From Tetradesmus obliquus (lineage: Eukaryota; Chlorophyta; Chlorophyceae; Sphaeropleales; Scenedesmaceae), in NCBI GenBank assembly GCA_030272155.1, contig CP126199.1:3584501-3648500 (forward strand): a stretch of 64,000 bases of DNA, in the 5' to 3' direction. The notes under the pieces were generated by a model. The model was given only the letters and a program-made list of their open reading frames with translations, was not told where the DNA came from and made no database searches. Both the position numbers and the translations under genes were made by a program. How positions within the stretch are numbered: position 1 is the stretch's first letter; each line of letters begins with the position of its first letter. Of this stretch, positions 35,933-45,975 are shown one piece after another.

Positions 35933-37604
35933 TGATAAGTACGACTTTGTTTCTACGCTAGGTGCATCGGCCTGCAGGGAACACAGAGCACAAGCCGCAT
36001 GAACGAGGCGGAACCCCCGTCCTGCACTGCAGGTTCTATGGCTTCGACTCTCCCCCATTGCTCTGCGCTGCTGCAGGACGCTACCAGCATTCTCGGCGTG
36101 CTGGCTATGCTGCACCGCCTTCAAATGTCGCACGTATGTCGCAACGATCATATCGTGCTGGCTGTGCATTCACATGCAGCTGCGTTGCGCCGCACCTCCT
36201 GCTTGTATGCCGCCACCTCTGCCTGCACGCGGCTGTGGCTGCTGTTGGCTGCCATCAGCACGCTGCGCTCCTCATCGCTGTCATAGTTGGGGTCGTTCCT
36301 GCAAGCAGAAGTGAATTACAAATTATGTTATATAACATGCAGGCCGTGGAGGCAGCGTGCGACAATGTGCAGCGTCCCGATGTGGCACGCTGCTTCGACA
36401 ACTGCTGTGTCAACTGCCATATCACCTACCATGCTGCCGCCTGTGCACGCTGCAGTACCAGACAGCACGCACAAATAGGCACACACGCACACCAACCAAA
36501 CTCAGGTCCACCCCGCAGACCAACTCCTTGTTGCTGCTGTCGTGCTGCGCCCAAACGCACCTGTCCAATGCTGACACTCCCTCCTCTCCTTCAAGCATAC
36601 GGCCCCATGTAAACTTGCCGCCAGCGCCACCTACAGAAGACAAAAAACGCGCCACAACAGCAGCAGCAGCAACTAAGGAGTCGCAAGCATCACAGCTAAT
36701 GCACTGACCAGGCACAGGCTCACAAACAGCAGATGGCTTTGATTGCGTACAGAGCTGTGTGTGCTTCCGCGCTGCGCTGAACAGCATGCCTGCTTCAACT
36801 TGCAACATGTGCATGGTTGGCAACCCTCGGTAAGATGCTGTGGGGGCAGAGCCTGCTGGTATGAACGCAGTTGCAACTCATGCTGCAGCTGCAGCCAGGG
36901 AGTGTTTGCTGCTGCTGTTCCTGCACTTCTAGCGAGTGTCTGCCGCTGCTGTTTGCTGCTGCTGGTCCCACCCTTCTGACACGTGTTTGCTGCTGCTGGT
37001 CCTACGCTTTTAGGGAGTGGTTGCTGCTGCTGTGCCTACCCTTCTTTGTGGCTCCAGAGCCCTTTGAGCTCTTCGACTTCTTGTCACCCGCGTGAGGGCC
37101 AGTGCCGGGAGCGTGGTGTGAGCCCTTCGCGGCCTTGCCTGCACACCGGCAGCATGCTTGTGTTAGCAGTGTTTAATAAGAAGCTCGCTCAGGAATGTGC
37201 AAGGGGCAGTGCTGTGCTGTCTGACACTGCTGCAGCAGCAGCTGTAGGGAACCCTCAACATGCTGCTGTGCCCCAGCCAGGGTGTGAGGAGGCTGGAAGG
37301 CTGGTGCCTGCTGTATTACACACACCTATATCAAGTTTTTCACAAATGGACAGCAACAGCTCTGACTCGTGAGGTGCTACATCGTGTCGAAACAGCAGCA
37401 AGCCCGAGATCACTCCGCCAGGTGCAACGCACGAACGTTGCAAGCTGCAACGTTAAGATCAGAAGCTCAACGTACCAGATCACCAACTGTAAGCATCAGG
37501 CGCAACCGCAGCATGCCGCGACACGCACCTGCACCAGCTGCCAAGCGCTCTGCGAGCGCAGCATCCAAAGCAGCCCGTTGGGCCTCCGTCAGAAACGAAG
37601 ACAT
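29150..37604 (-). CDS. MA3-domain translation regulatory factor (MRF / PDCD4-like), four MA3 domains
   Basis: Sixteen exons: 37604-37529, 37138-37040, 36630-36561, 36298-36196, 35895-35707, 35558-35439, 34263-34072, 33619-33459, 33080-32978, 32633-32320, 31621-31477, 31294-31200, 30762-30665, 30195-30050, 29863-29708, 29287-29150, giving 734 residues. Plant MRF hallmarks: GGAGGKFTWGRMLEGEE and DPNYDSDEERSVL before the first domain, then four MA3 repeats (about 114-218, 282-371, 450-556, 610-720) with HYFVKRLVTLALDR, VPFFHHELVKQAL, LFVKQVVTLAMDR and PHFHHELVKAAVEL cores. MA3 domains bind eIF4A; plant MRFs adjust translation to energy and TOR status (family knowledge). Linkers carry VDDVLPPACIQRW and VDEVLPPAFL motifs. 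An Ala/Gly insertion precedes MA3-3. Intron edges are exceptionally rich in partial tandem copies of the neighbouring exon (separate entries). Every phase agrees across all 15 junctions. Confidence 0.92.
29252..29413 (-). repeat. Splice-junction echo, MRF last-exon acceptor
   Basis: The first 35 or so bases of the final MRF exon with its CGCAG acceptor (29252-29292) are repeated at 29376-29413 inside the preceding intron, spacing about 120. The copy keeps CGCAG followed by GGCCTGAAGC and so remains a potential acceptor. Confidence 0.85.
30408..30720 (-). repeat. Splice-junction echo array, MRF exon 13 donor
   Basis: The 3' edge of exon 13 (encoding PDGGLGITVVQAT) is present three times. CACCTG(T/C)CGCCTGCACC starts at 30415, 30539 and 30662, spacings 124 and 123. 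The right-most copy is the real exon. Both intronic copies keep a GTGCG/GTGCA donor. The left-most copy has diverged most. Confidence 0.88.
30765..30797. repeat. (CAG)n at MRF exon 13 acceptor
   Basis: A CTG run on the sense strand ending in CAG directly before exon 13 at 30762. It is interrupted and followed by GGCGGCG. Confidence 0.85.
30956..31230 (-). repeat. Splice-junction echo, MRF exon 12 donor
   Basis: The end of exon 12 (VHLLSLFLGR) with GTGAGTGCA donor and intron down to a CTG run occurs twice. TCACCGCCCC is at 31051 and 31196, spacing 145. Each unit ends in a CAG/CTG run (30976-31002 and 31112-31147). The intronic copy would read VHLLSLLLGR and keeps an intact GTGAGT. Confidence 0.88.
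31294..31337. repeat. CAG/CTG run at MRF exon 12 acceptor
   Basis: An interrupted CTG repeat on the sense strand ending in CAG before exon 12 (ATGGTGTCTGGC at 31294). It acts as the pyrimidine-containing part of the 3' splice site. Confidence 0.85.
31569..32215 (-). repeat. Sevenfold echo array of MRF exon 11 acceptor with CTG linkers
   Basis: The first 50 or so bases of exon 11 (RLLELGQPGLHPLFVKQVV) are repeated about seven times: the real exon start (31569-31621), then units up to about 32215. Six units are nearly full and the seventh is degenerate. Units are separated by CTG runs of different length, so the period varies from about 86 to 105. Each unit has CAG before GCTGCTGGAG. Reading leftward on the minus strand from about 32049, the frame stays open through five units. 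A message using an outer acceptor would encode tandem LLELGQPGLHPLFVKQVV motifs joined by polyalanine. Only the inner-most unit continues into the MA3 core (TLAMDRRDRERE). Confidence 0.92.
33038..33225 (-). repeat. Splice-junction echo, MRF exon 9 acceptor
   Basis: The first 45 or so bases of exon 9 (LSESSEVNSSQLA) plus the acceptor GACTGCAG are repeated at about 33168-33225 within the preceding intron, spacing about 130. The copy retains the AG and diverges after CAGCTGGC. Confidence 0.85.
33526..33844 (-). repeat. Partial duplicate of MRF exon 8
   Basis: About 107 bases of exon 8 (LLSEYLDSRDAAEASRCLRG to HHELVKQAL) are present at 33619-33513 (real) and again at 33844-33738, about 225 bases upstream, roughly 95% identical. 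The upstream copy keeps a CACAG acceptor but has no donor after CAGGCGCTGC and substitutes Gly for Val (HHELGKQAL), so it looks non-functional as an exon. Confidence 0.88.
35040..35490 (-). repeat. Splice-junction echo array, MRF exon 6 donor
   Basis: The end of exon 6 (ELLSLFIARGV) with GTGAGT donor and about 90 bases of intron is repeated. CGCCGCGCGC or a variant starts at 35059, 35191, 35322 and 35441 (real), spacings 132, 131 and 119. Copies share CAACAAGCAGGAGGGCTGCTG intron blocks. At least the outermost copy retains GTGAGT. Confidence 0.9.
36901..37044 (-). repeat. Short tandem units at MRF exon 2 donor
   Basis: Four related units of about 33-49 bases (GTGTTTGCTGCTGCTG followed by a CCTACCCTTCT-like block) run from the exon 2 donor into intron 2. 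They overlap the exon edge by only a few bases, so this is weaker than the other arrays. Confidence 0.6.
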
Positions 37605-39230
37605 ACCCTGTCGTGCTCCTGTACTTCCGAAATCCAATGCAGTATGCTGCACAGGTGGCTGCTGTCGTGTGAAGACGATCCCTAGAAGGAGACCTGGTAT
37701 GTGATTATAGTTTCAGGATGTTAACTGGGCAAACTGTACAACTGGTGTTGGCTGCCAGAGACTACTTACACACTGTCACAGGAACAGGCCTACGTGGCAC
37801 CGGGCCAGTCCCTGAACCACGGCAAACGGCGTGCATAGCAAGCAACACCTAGCCACACTGCAGCCTGACGCCAACTTGTTTCACAAAAGGCGCCCAAGCC
37901 TGACCTGACTGCATGTATGCCATGCTGCTGAGATCTGTACTGCAGTACTGCTTCACCAGCTCAGCCTCAGCATCACAACACACGAAGCAGCACAACACAC
38001 AACACACGTACCTGACAGCCGTCTTGTATGCTCACCCTGTGTCAGCTCCTCACTTGCTCCGCACTGTGGCAGACGAAGCCTTGAGCTATATGCATTGCGT
38101 TGCTTCCACAGCCAGCAATTGCTTGCAACATTTTGGAAGTTACAAGAGTAACCTCGCCCGTTGGGGAGCCAATGACAGGCTCATTGGGCAGAGAAAATCG
38201 GCAAACTCAACCAGTCCTTTTGTGAAAGGAAAGACACTACCAAATCTCATCCTGAAAATCGTCGCACATAAGATCACATAACACATGATTGAAGGTGCGT
38301 AATTAAGCATTACCTGAGAACATTGGAGCCATGAAACTGGTGATTTTACAGCCATGGTTAAAAATCATAGCAAATCCTCCACAATGTAAAGCGTATGCAT
38401 GAGCAGGTCATGGAGTGATCTATGCTGCCACGACATCAACACCGCGCGGCGCGCCCTAAACCCCGTCATGATCACAAGCTGGTTGACTAGACGACTTTCA
38501 GGCACAAGAGTGCCTGCAAGTGAAGCGTTGACCCTTGAGGTCAGGGCTGATTCTACACCGCAGCACCTGCCTTGGCAGCACAGCACAGCATCGAGGGCCA
38601 AGCCGGTGCACAACAGCATGTGCAGCTGCTGGCTGGCTCGACCCAGCAGCTCCGAGTGAGTGAATGACCAACTCACATGGGATCACAACCATATCAATCA
38701 GCCAAGCAACGTGTCAAAGGGCAGGAAACTCAGTTCTTAGTACAAGAACAGACCCAGGCATGATCACATAAGATTGTGTGGCAGCACAGCCGGCTACAGC
38801 GCCAGCCATGCTGAAATGTGTGCAAGGGTGCAACAAACAGTGATGCGACTCCTCGGCAGAAGCAAGATCAATCCACCAGGACAGTGCCGGAGCCAAGGAG
38901 GACAATTGCTTGGCAACTGCACAGGATCACGCCGACACACCAGCAATGCAACAGGGCTCAAACCCAGCACTACACTCTCACCAGTAGCCAGCACAGAACA
39001 AATCCAAGCTGAACAACACCACCTGCCAGTTTGCCGTGCGCAACAGCCTCCTCCTCACAACGCCACAACCTGACAAACCAGCCATGCAACCTAGTGCTCC
39101 TCAAGCCAAGCATGCGAGCGTATGTATTGTATGCAACTGAAACTGTATGCAACAGAACTGACACCTGCACCACCGTCCTAAGATCAAATGCAACGCCATG
39201 GCAGCTAGGTCTGGTGTACTCAGCCTCAGA
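37605..39230. other. Intergenic: RAD21 3' flank and MRF 5' flank
   Basis: No gene recognised. TTACA (TGTAA on minus) occurs at 38346-38350 and 37766-37770; either could end the RAD21 transcript. The block GACAGGCTCATTGGGCA at about 38173-38189, part of a short inverted repeat CCAATGA/TCATTGG, is shared with about 22791-22807. Confidence 0.4.
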
Positions 39231-39262
39231 TCAAATGCGCGCCATGGCAGCCAGGTTTGGAG
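39179..39262 (-). repeat. Echo of the RAD21 stop-codon region
   Basis: The last codons of RAD21 and flank (39228-39262: AGATCAAATGC-GCGCCATGGCAGC on the plus strand) are repeated at 39179-39213 just past the stop codon, spacing about 48. This is the one echo at a transcript feature other than a splice site. Confidence 0.75.
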
Positions 39263-39662
39263 TGATCAGCACGTCCCCATACGCCTCCTGCTGCTGCAGC
39301 CCCACCAGCCCCTTATTCCCCAGTACCAGCATCTCGTAGAACCAGCGGCAGGAGTCCAGCCTGCCATGCCCCTGAGTCAACCCCTGGAAGCTCAGCGACA
39401 CTGCACCAGCAGCAGCAGAGCCGCCAGCCGCCCCTGCCTTGCCACCTGCCTGCTTGTCCCCAGCCTCAACAGCAGCAGCAAGGCCAGGCGGTGGTACCGC
39501 GCTGATTCGGCGCTTGCTGCCGGTGGCAGGCGTGCCCATGCCGGCAGCGGCAGCAGAGGGGCCGGCAGCGCCAGCAGCAGCAACAGCGGCGAGCTGCAGG
39601 CGCCGCATGACCAGGCGCGTGCGGCTGGTGAAGCCGCCATCAGTAGGCAGCCGCCCATCTGT

Positions 39663-39698
<36 letters not shown>

Positions 39699-42600
39699 AG
39701 GATGCGGTGACGTCAGCAGCACCAAAGATGGATGCTCCAACCCAAACAGTTCATCCGCAGCAATCATGCAGCCGTTGATGCTCTGCGCACCGACATACAT
39801 GCACAACATCAAGTTTCATTTGCAGCAGCAGCAGCATGCTTCAGCCGAAGCACTCACCCTCCTCCTCCTGCTCCTGCAGCGTTTCCGCATCAGCAGGCCA
39901 CGCCACGCCTCCCTCCTGCGTGCTAACCAGGCTGCTGCCAAACACAGCAGCAGCAGCACCACCACGCACTGCAGCACCCTTGCCGGCCGACCCCGGCGCT
40001 GCTGCTGGCGAGTTCTCCTTGTCAGAGTGCTCCTGCTGATCTTCAGCATGGAACATTTCCGCATCATGGTGAACTTCATCGTCCTCCAGCATGCCGCCAG
40101 TCAGCACAAGGCCTGGCCCCTGCTGCTGCTGCCGCTGGCTGGCAGCAGCCACGCCTGCTGCATCCAGCGGCTGCAGCACACCATCAGCAGCTTCAGCAGT
40201 GCCGCACAAGCTGCCTGGGGTATAGCCGTCAAACCCTGCGCTGCCAAAGCCAGCACTGCCCAGGCCTCCTGTGCCGCCTGCACTGCCGAGCACCCCAAGA
40301 GGAGCCTGCCCTGCCACAGTCGCTGGCGTCTGCTGAGCACCAGCTGCAGCACCAGCAGCAGCAGCAGATCCAGGGGTGCTCAGTGATAGTGACAAGCTGC
40401 TCCTGGTGGCACCGCTCAGGCGGCCAGCACCAGCAGCACCAGCAGCCGCCCCAGCAAACTCCAGCTCTTCCTCACCCACCATACCAATCTCATCCGGCGC
40501 AGCAACAGGCGCCACCGCAGCTGCGCCGCCGCCGGGCGCTGCCGCTGCTCCAGCCGCCGCAGCTTGCAGGAACATCTGCTGCAGCTCGGCCGGCAGCCTG
40601 AGACCTAAACCGCCAACCACACCCAGCCCGTCTGCTAGGCTGCCGCCATACCCCAGCAAGCTGCCTGCCCCCAGGCCGCTGCTGCATGCAGCAGTGGCAC
40701 TGCTGCTGGCGCCGCCCAGCAGAGCCGCGAGTGCAGCTTGGCTGCTGACGCCGCCACTGCCACGGCCGCCGCCTGTCCCAGCAACTGCCAGCTGCAGCTG
40801 CAGTCCGCCTGCTGCTGCTGCTGCTGCTGAAGTGCCTGCTGCTGCTCCTGGCGCAGCAGCAGCCTTGAAGGCCAGTGACATGGAGCCGCTGAGGCCAGCG
40901 CATACCAGTGCAGCCTCCAGCCTGAGCCGCTTGCCCTGGGACTGCAGGCGCTGCAGCAACAAACAGACAGCGGCAGCAGGAGGTCAGTGAGAGACATCGG
41001 TGCGGTGAGAATATCAATCTCATGTGGTGACAAATTTCAGGCTTTCCAGGGCCTCCCATAAACACACAACGTCGAGTCGGCAGCATTCCACAGTAACACA
41101 ACCACAGGGAGAATGGGCGTTTCACAGTAAGCTGCATGTCCTGTACACAACACATGCATGCCATCAGCAGCACACCTCACACTGAAGCTATCATTTGGGT
41201 AGCTGCCTGCCTTGCGTGCAACAGCACACTCCATGCACACACCCCGCTGCACTGCTCACCGTTTGATCCAGCAGCGGGGCCCTGTCGGCCAGCAGCGCTC
41301 GGATCTCAGCCGCAGGCAGCTCCGTCGGCGGCTGCCGGCGGCCGGCAGCAGCTCTCTTGCCTGCAGCACTGCTGCTGCCAGCAGCAGCAACACCGTCCGC
41401 GGGCTCCTCAGGGATCCTGTCAATGACCATGCGCCGCTTCTGCCCCAGCAGAGCTGCTGCTGCGCCGCGCTTCTGCTTCGCTGCTGCCTTGGGCTTGGCC
41501 TCCTCTGCAGCTGCAGCTGCTGCATCGCTGCTGGCGCCTTCCGTTGCTGCAGCTGCAGCCTGCTGCACCGCATCGTCCTCCTGCTGCTGCTGGCGTGTGC
41601 GGCGCTGGAAGGTCTTCACCTGCTGGCCCTGCTGCTGCTCGCCAACCGCCGCCTCTGCCGCATCAACCTCCATCACATCTGCATCCTGCTGCTGCTGCTC
41701 AACTTCAGCAGCATCTCCCTCTGCGCCAGCTGCAGCGCCAGCAGCTGCATCAAGCCCAGCAGACATGCTGGGCGTGGGCGGCAGCAGCCCTTGCATGCCT
41801 CCAGCCCTGCCACCTGGTGACCCAGAGGTATCACCACCAGCGGTGCCTCCAGTGTAACCAGCAAACCCCTCGCCGCCCAGACTGCCGCCAGCAGTGCCGC
41901 CAGGGGTGGGAGGCAGCACATCACCACCGACAGCAAAGCTGCGGCCTCCTGCCCAGGTGCTCATGGGTGTCTGGCCCTCTGTGAGGCCTGCTGCTGCTGC
42001 TGCTGCCCTTGCGCCGGCTGTTACATCTGGCGATGCTGGCGGCTCGTCTGGCAGGTCAGCAGGCGGCGGCTGCATCTGCTCATCATCATCGTACTCTGAC
42101 CCAGCAGGAGTGGCCTTGCCTGCAGGTGGAAACAAGCACGATGCCAATGAGGAGGCTGGCAGAAGTGACGTCACATCAGCAAGACAGGGTTTGCCGCAGT
42201 AACCGTAATTGAAATTAAGGCCTGCTTGCAAGCAAGCACAGTGCACGCGATTGAGTGTCTGCACTGCTCTCATTCACGCCCCAAACGCACTCAGGCTGCT
42301 TCCTCCGCACACTGCGGTGCCACCACGTGCTTCAGCAGCGCCCTGCCAGCAACCTGCTAACATCCACAGCACGCAGCCAACGCAGCGCCTCACCTCTGGG
42401 GCCGTCCACGCCTGGCGTGGCACAGCCCAGCCCCAGCAGCCCCGAGCCGTCATTGCTGAGCGCCTGCTGCTGGCTTCCAGATGCAACAACCCCGACACCA
42501 GAAACCTGCTAGCACCCACAACAAGCGGGCCGCGCAGCCAGCTCAGCGCCTCACTTTTGGGGCATCCATCCTGGCGTGGCACCACGCCCGCTGCTGCCCA

Positions 42601-44157
42601 GCCCCAGCAGCCCCTGAGCAGCCCCAGTGAGCAGACTGTCAGCATCCTCAACACACAGATCAACAACACATCCCAGCGCAGCGCCTCACCTCTGGGGCCG
42701 TCCACGCCAGGCGTAGCACCGCCCAGCCCCAGCAGCCCCAGCGAGCCGCCGCTGCTGAGCGCCTGCTGCTGGCTGCTGGCCACTGCCCGCAGCCGCTCCA
42801 CCTCCAGCTCATCCAGGTCCCAGGCTGCGGCTGCCTCCTCATCTTCCGCATTGAAGTACTCCTCGCCATAGTCCTGGCTGCTGTGCAGGCCGAAGACGCC
42901 GGAGATGTCCTGCAAGCGGCCGTGAGTGGTAGCAGGAGGGCGGCAGGAGAGGGGCAGGAGCGAGGGGCTGAGGGATGAGTCAGTGGTGGCGGCGAGCTGG
43001 CAAGGTGAAGCCAGTGGGAGCAGTTGCCAGCAGCCTAGTGGATTGTCAGGCAGCAACAAGCAGTGAGCCGTGCAATGCAGCTGCACATGCTTCAACACAC
43101 TATCGCCTTGTTGGGCCAAACCTTCACTGGCCTCCACCTGCACTCATGCCTGCTGCTATCTCTATGCTGCTGCTATCCCTGCTGCTGCCCGCACCTGTGA
43201 CATGGGCCCCGAGCCTGATGGCGCCGCCAGCCCCAGCTCAAAAGTGCCGCCCTGCAGCTCAAACATGTTGAAGCCGCCAGCGCCGTCCCCTCCCAGCAGC
43301 ACATCCTGCTCCCAATAGATGTCATCCACATCCAGCTCAAATGCATCGCCAGCCCCCTTCTCCCCTGCTGCTGCCGCTGCTGCTGCCGCCTTGCGGCCCG
43401 CGGCCCTGCTGGCTTTGGCTGCTGCTGCGTGCTTGGGGCCCAGCAATGTGATGGCCTCCACTGGGGCGGTGAGCGAGCCTGGTGGCAGGTTGACGCCGTC
43501 TGCTGGGCGCAGCGCTACGCGGATCTTGACCAGTGCGTCGTTGCAGTCCTGCTGCAGGTAGTTGACCTAATCAGCATGACAAACACAGCATGACACAGGA
43601 CGTTGTGTGGGTGTGCAGAGTAAGCTGGGTGGCCTGTGAGAGATGTGTGTGCAGACGCGTGCGCTGCTGCTGCTGCTGCACTGTGTGGGTTGCTCTGTCT
43701 AGATGGCTTCTGCTGGGCTGCATTGATCAGCATGTGGGATTCTCTGCCTGTGGTTACTTGTGCAAGCATGGGCTGAGGCCGTACAGCGCATGCCAGTGAC
43801 AGCCAGCAGATTGCTGCTGGGGTGCTGGCAGTGGTATTCACTACCCACCATGCGACTGCTTCCATACAAATGTTGCGGTATCAACATTAACATGGACCTT
43901 TGCAAATGCCGGTGATCACTGTCAGCCATGCCCATCTGCAGGCCCACCTTGCGTGCATAGATGCGCACAACTCCAAGCAGCAGCTGCCCTGACAGCCTCA
44001 GCGCCAGCGGCACCTCAGAGTCCAGCAGCGTGTCGACGCTTGCAGGAATCGAGGTGCTGTTGATCTGCTGCCGCTTCAGCTGCCTGTCCAGATGTGCTGC
44101 AATCCACACCAAGCCCAGTGGCCCCTTGCGGGCAAGGATTTGGTTTGAGTAGAACAT
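39231..44157 (-). CDS. RAD21: Cohesin kleisin subunit RAD21/SCC1
   Basis: Bridges the SMC1 and SMC3 heads in the cohesin ring that holds sister chromatids together. Exons 44157-43948, 43566-43195, 42909-42690, 42119-41260, 40950-39858, 39658-39231 give 1060 residues. The N-terminal SMC3-binding domain is nearly canonical: MFYSNQILARKGPLGLVWIA, then LPLALRLSGQLLLGVVRIY-like sequence SEVPLALRLSGQLLLGVVRI and VNYLQQDCNDALVKIRVAL. The C-terminal SMC1-binding winged helix is CRWFYEMLVLGNKGLVGLQQ then YGDVLITPN. Between them lie about 850 residues of Ala/Gly/Gln-rich, acidic sequence, longer than in most plants. A YGEEYFNAEDEEAAAAWDLD segment and a second acidic stretch (DDDEQMQPPPADLPDEPPAS) are candidate regulatory parts. 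A meiotic REC8 identity is possible but the N-terminus fits RAD21 better. Intron 3 and the stop codon region carry echoes. Confidence 0.93.
42380..42745 (-). repeat. Splice-junction echo array, RAD21 exon 3 donor
   Basis: The end of exon 3 (LGLLGLGGATPGVDGPR) with GTGAGGCGCTG donor and about 45 bases of intron is repeated twice. GCGCCTCAC starts at 42385, 42546 and 42681 (real), spacings 161 and 135. The left copy keeps an intact GTGAGG; the middle copy has AGTGAGG with a changed exon edge. Confidence 0.9.
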
Positions 44158-45975
44158 CGCTTTGCAACGAGTAAGTGGTGACTGGTTGTGCTAGGTCCTG
44201 GAGCTATGGTGTGTGTCGTACTACTGCTGCTCCTGCTGCTGCACACGGTTTGCTGTGGAGTGGCTGCTGATGCTACTGGGTGCTGCTGCAGCTAGTGCCC
44301 TTCCAGCAGCAAACTGGCTCACTGCTGCTGTGCTGTTCTCAACCTGCGCTCAGTGGCATCGCTGCTGGATCACATCCTGCACACGGGAAATGCAAGAATG
44401 CACGACTGATGTCAGCAGGTGCAGGGCTGTCTCCAGTCGTCATCAAAGTATCCCACTGCAGCAGCATGCTGTGTTTCAACCGTGGCTGTTGCTTACAGCT
44501 GCCAGGGTTGGCGTGCGTCGACACTCAAATATAGTTGCATTTTAACGGCACCGTTTCCGAGTGCTTCTTTTGGTGAAGTCGTGCAAGCCACTGAGATGGG
44601 AGGCAGTGGTTGTGCACTGTGATAGCAAGCCTGGACACAGCCCTACTCGTCCCGGCGCAACACTTACAGCTGGTTCAGATGTTAATGCAGTACATGGACG
44701 CTTCGATTGCAAGCAGTGCTGCCTAGGTAGTGGCGGGTGTGTTGTTGAGCAGCTAGCTTCAGAACCAACATGTGCAACACGATAAAATTCATCAAAAGCT
44801 AGCATAAGCATTTCCGATATTGACACTTGGGGGGTAAAGCGACGCATCCGCCATCTTGTTCTTCTGATTTGAAATTTGTGTTCCACTTTACGTGTGCCTG
44901 TATGCATGTCTGGGCAACCAGCTCATCAGGTGTTCACGGCAAACTATAAAAAGCTTTTCGACTGGCAGCGGTCGGCAGCCTCATTCCATCTGCTGCGATG
45001 CTTGCTTCAGGGCCTGCGCCTTCAGCAGGCCTGCTTCAGACCCCAGTTATATATGCATATTATGATTTAAGAGTAACTTCAAATTGGCTTTCGCACCTGG
45101 CTGAAGGGCAAGGCCGACCGTGGGGCCGTGTGCATCTGCAGGCACAGTACACATCTCAGAGCACCCACATTCTGCACACAGCTAAGACTACCGCACACCA
45201 TGCGATCGCCGCTTCGGTCCTCTGACTTTAGGTACGTTATGCTCATTTCTTCCTTGGCACCTCTGCCAGCACTTGAAGGCGGACAGTGTGAACTATGGAC
45301 AAGCTGCTTGCCGCACTGCTGGAACCACGCTGAGCATGCATGGCAAACAAGAAGAGGTGTGCAGCGCGCTTCATCACATCGGACAAGCATTAGTGCGCTT
45401 GTGTAGCCGGGCTCAGCTGCATCATGGACTGGTGACATCCTGCACGTGGCCCTAGTCTTGAATGAGGTGGGGTGCGCAGGAACATCTGTCAGTGCTGAAC
45501 TTGCGGTGCCTCGTCTTTATCTGAAACAACTTTAGGTGCTTCTAACAACGCAATATATGATATGGGACCAGCGTGCGGAGCTGTCGATCGACGGGTGCCT
45601 CTCGCTGCTCCGACGCACCTCCCCAACAACCGTCATCGCTAAACCGTATAACCACGTGAACTCCGAACATGTGTTTCGTCAACTATTTGCATCATTGAGT
45701 ATGATAATCTAACAAGCAAAGGAAAGCGTCCAAGGTTCGGTTGCTTGCACAGCAGCCTGAGGCCTGACGAGCACTGCTCAGCAGTGCTGGCAGCAGATGT
45801 AGTCCATAATTTGCTGCTTGGCTGGGTGGACACTAGTATATGGTAATGAGAAAAGCAGTTCCACACCGCAAGCGCGTCAAGTTGGACTGGGGCCTAGCAG
45901 CATTTCTACTGTTAGCAGTAGCAGCGGTGAGTTGTTGATCCATTCAACTTCACCGTACTTTGCCATGCACATTAC
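44158..45975. other. Divergent promoter region of RAD21 and the glycosyltransferase
   Basis: 1.8 kb head-to-head spacer. No further gene recognised. The centre (about 44.5-45.9 kb) has lower GC and few triplet repeats. An imperfect CTG-rich stretch lies at 44222-44345 near RAD21. No clear TATA or other core element can be assigned. Confidence 0.4.

Noticed and set aside
39439..40386. 315-codon plus-strand frame
   Set aside because: Shadow of RAD21 exons 5 and 6, whose minus-strand reading has the conserved C-terminal domain.
39231..44157. Assignment as meiotic REC8
   Set aside because: The N-terminal and C-terminal blocks fit the RAD21/SCC1 pattern better, although paralogue identity needs a tree.
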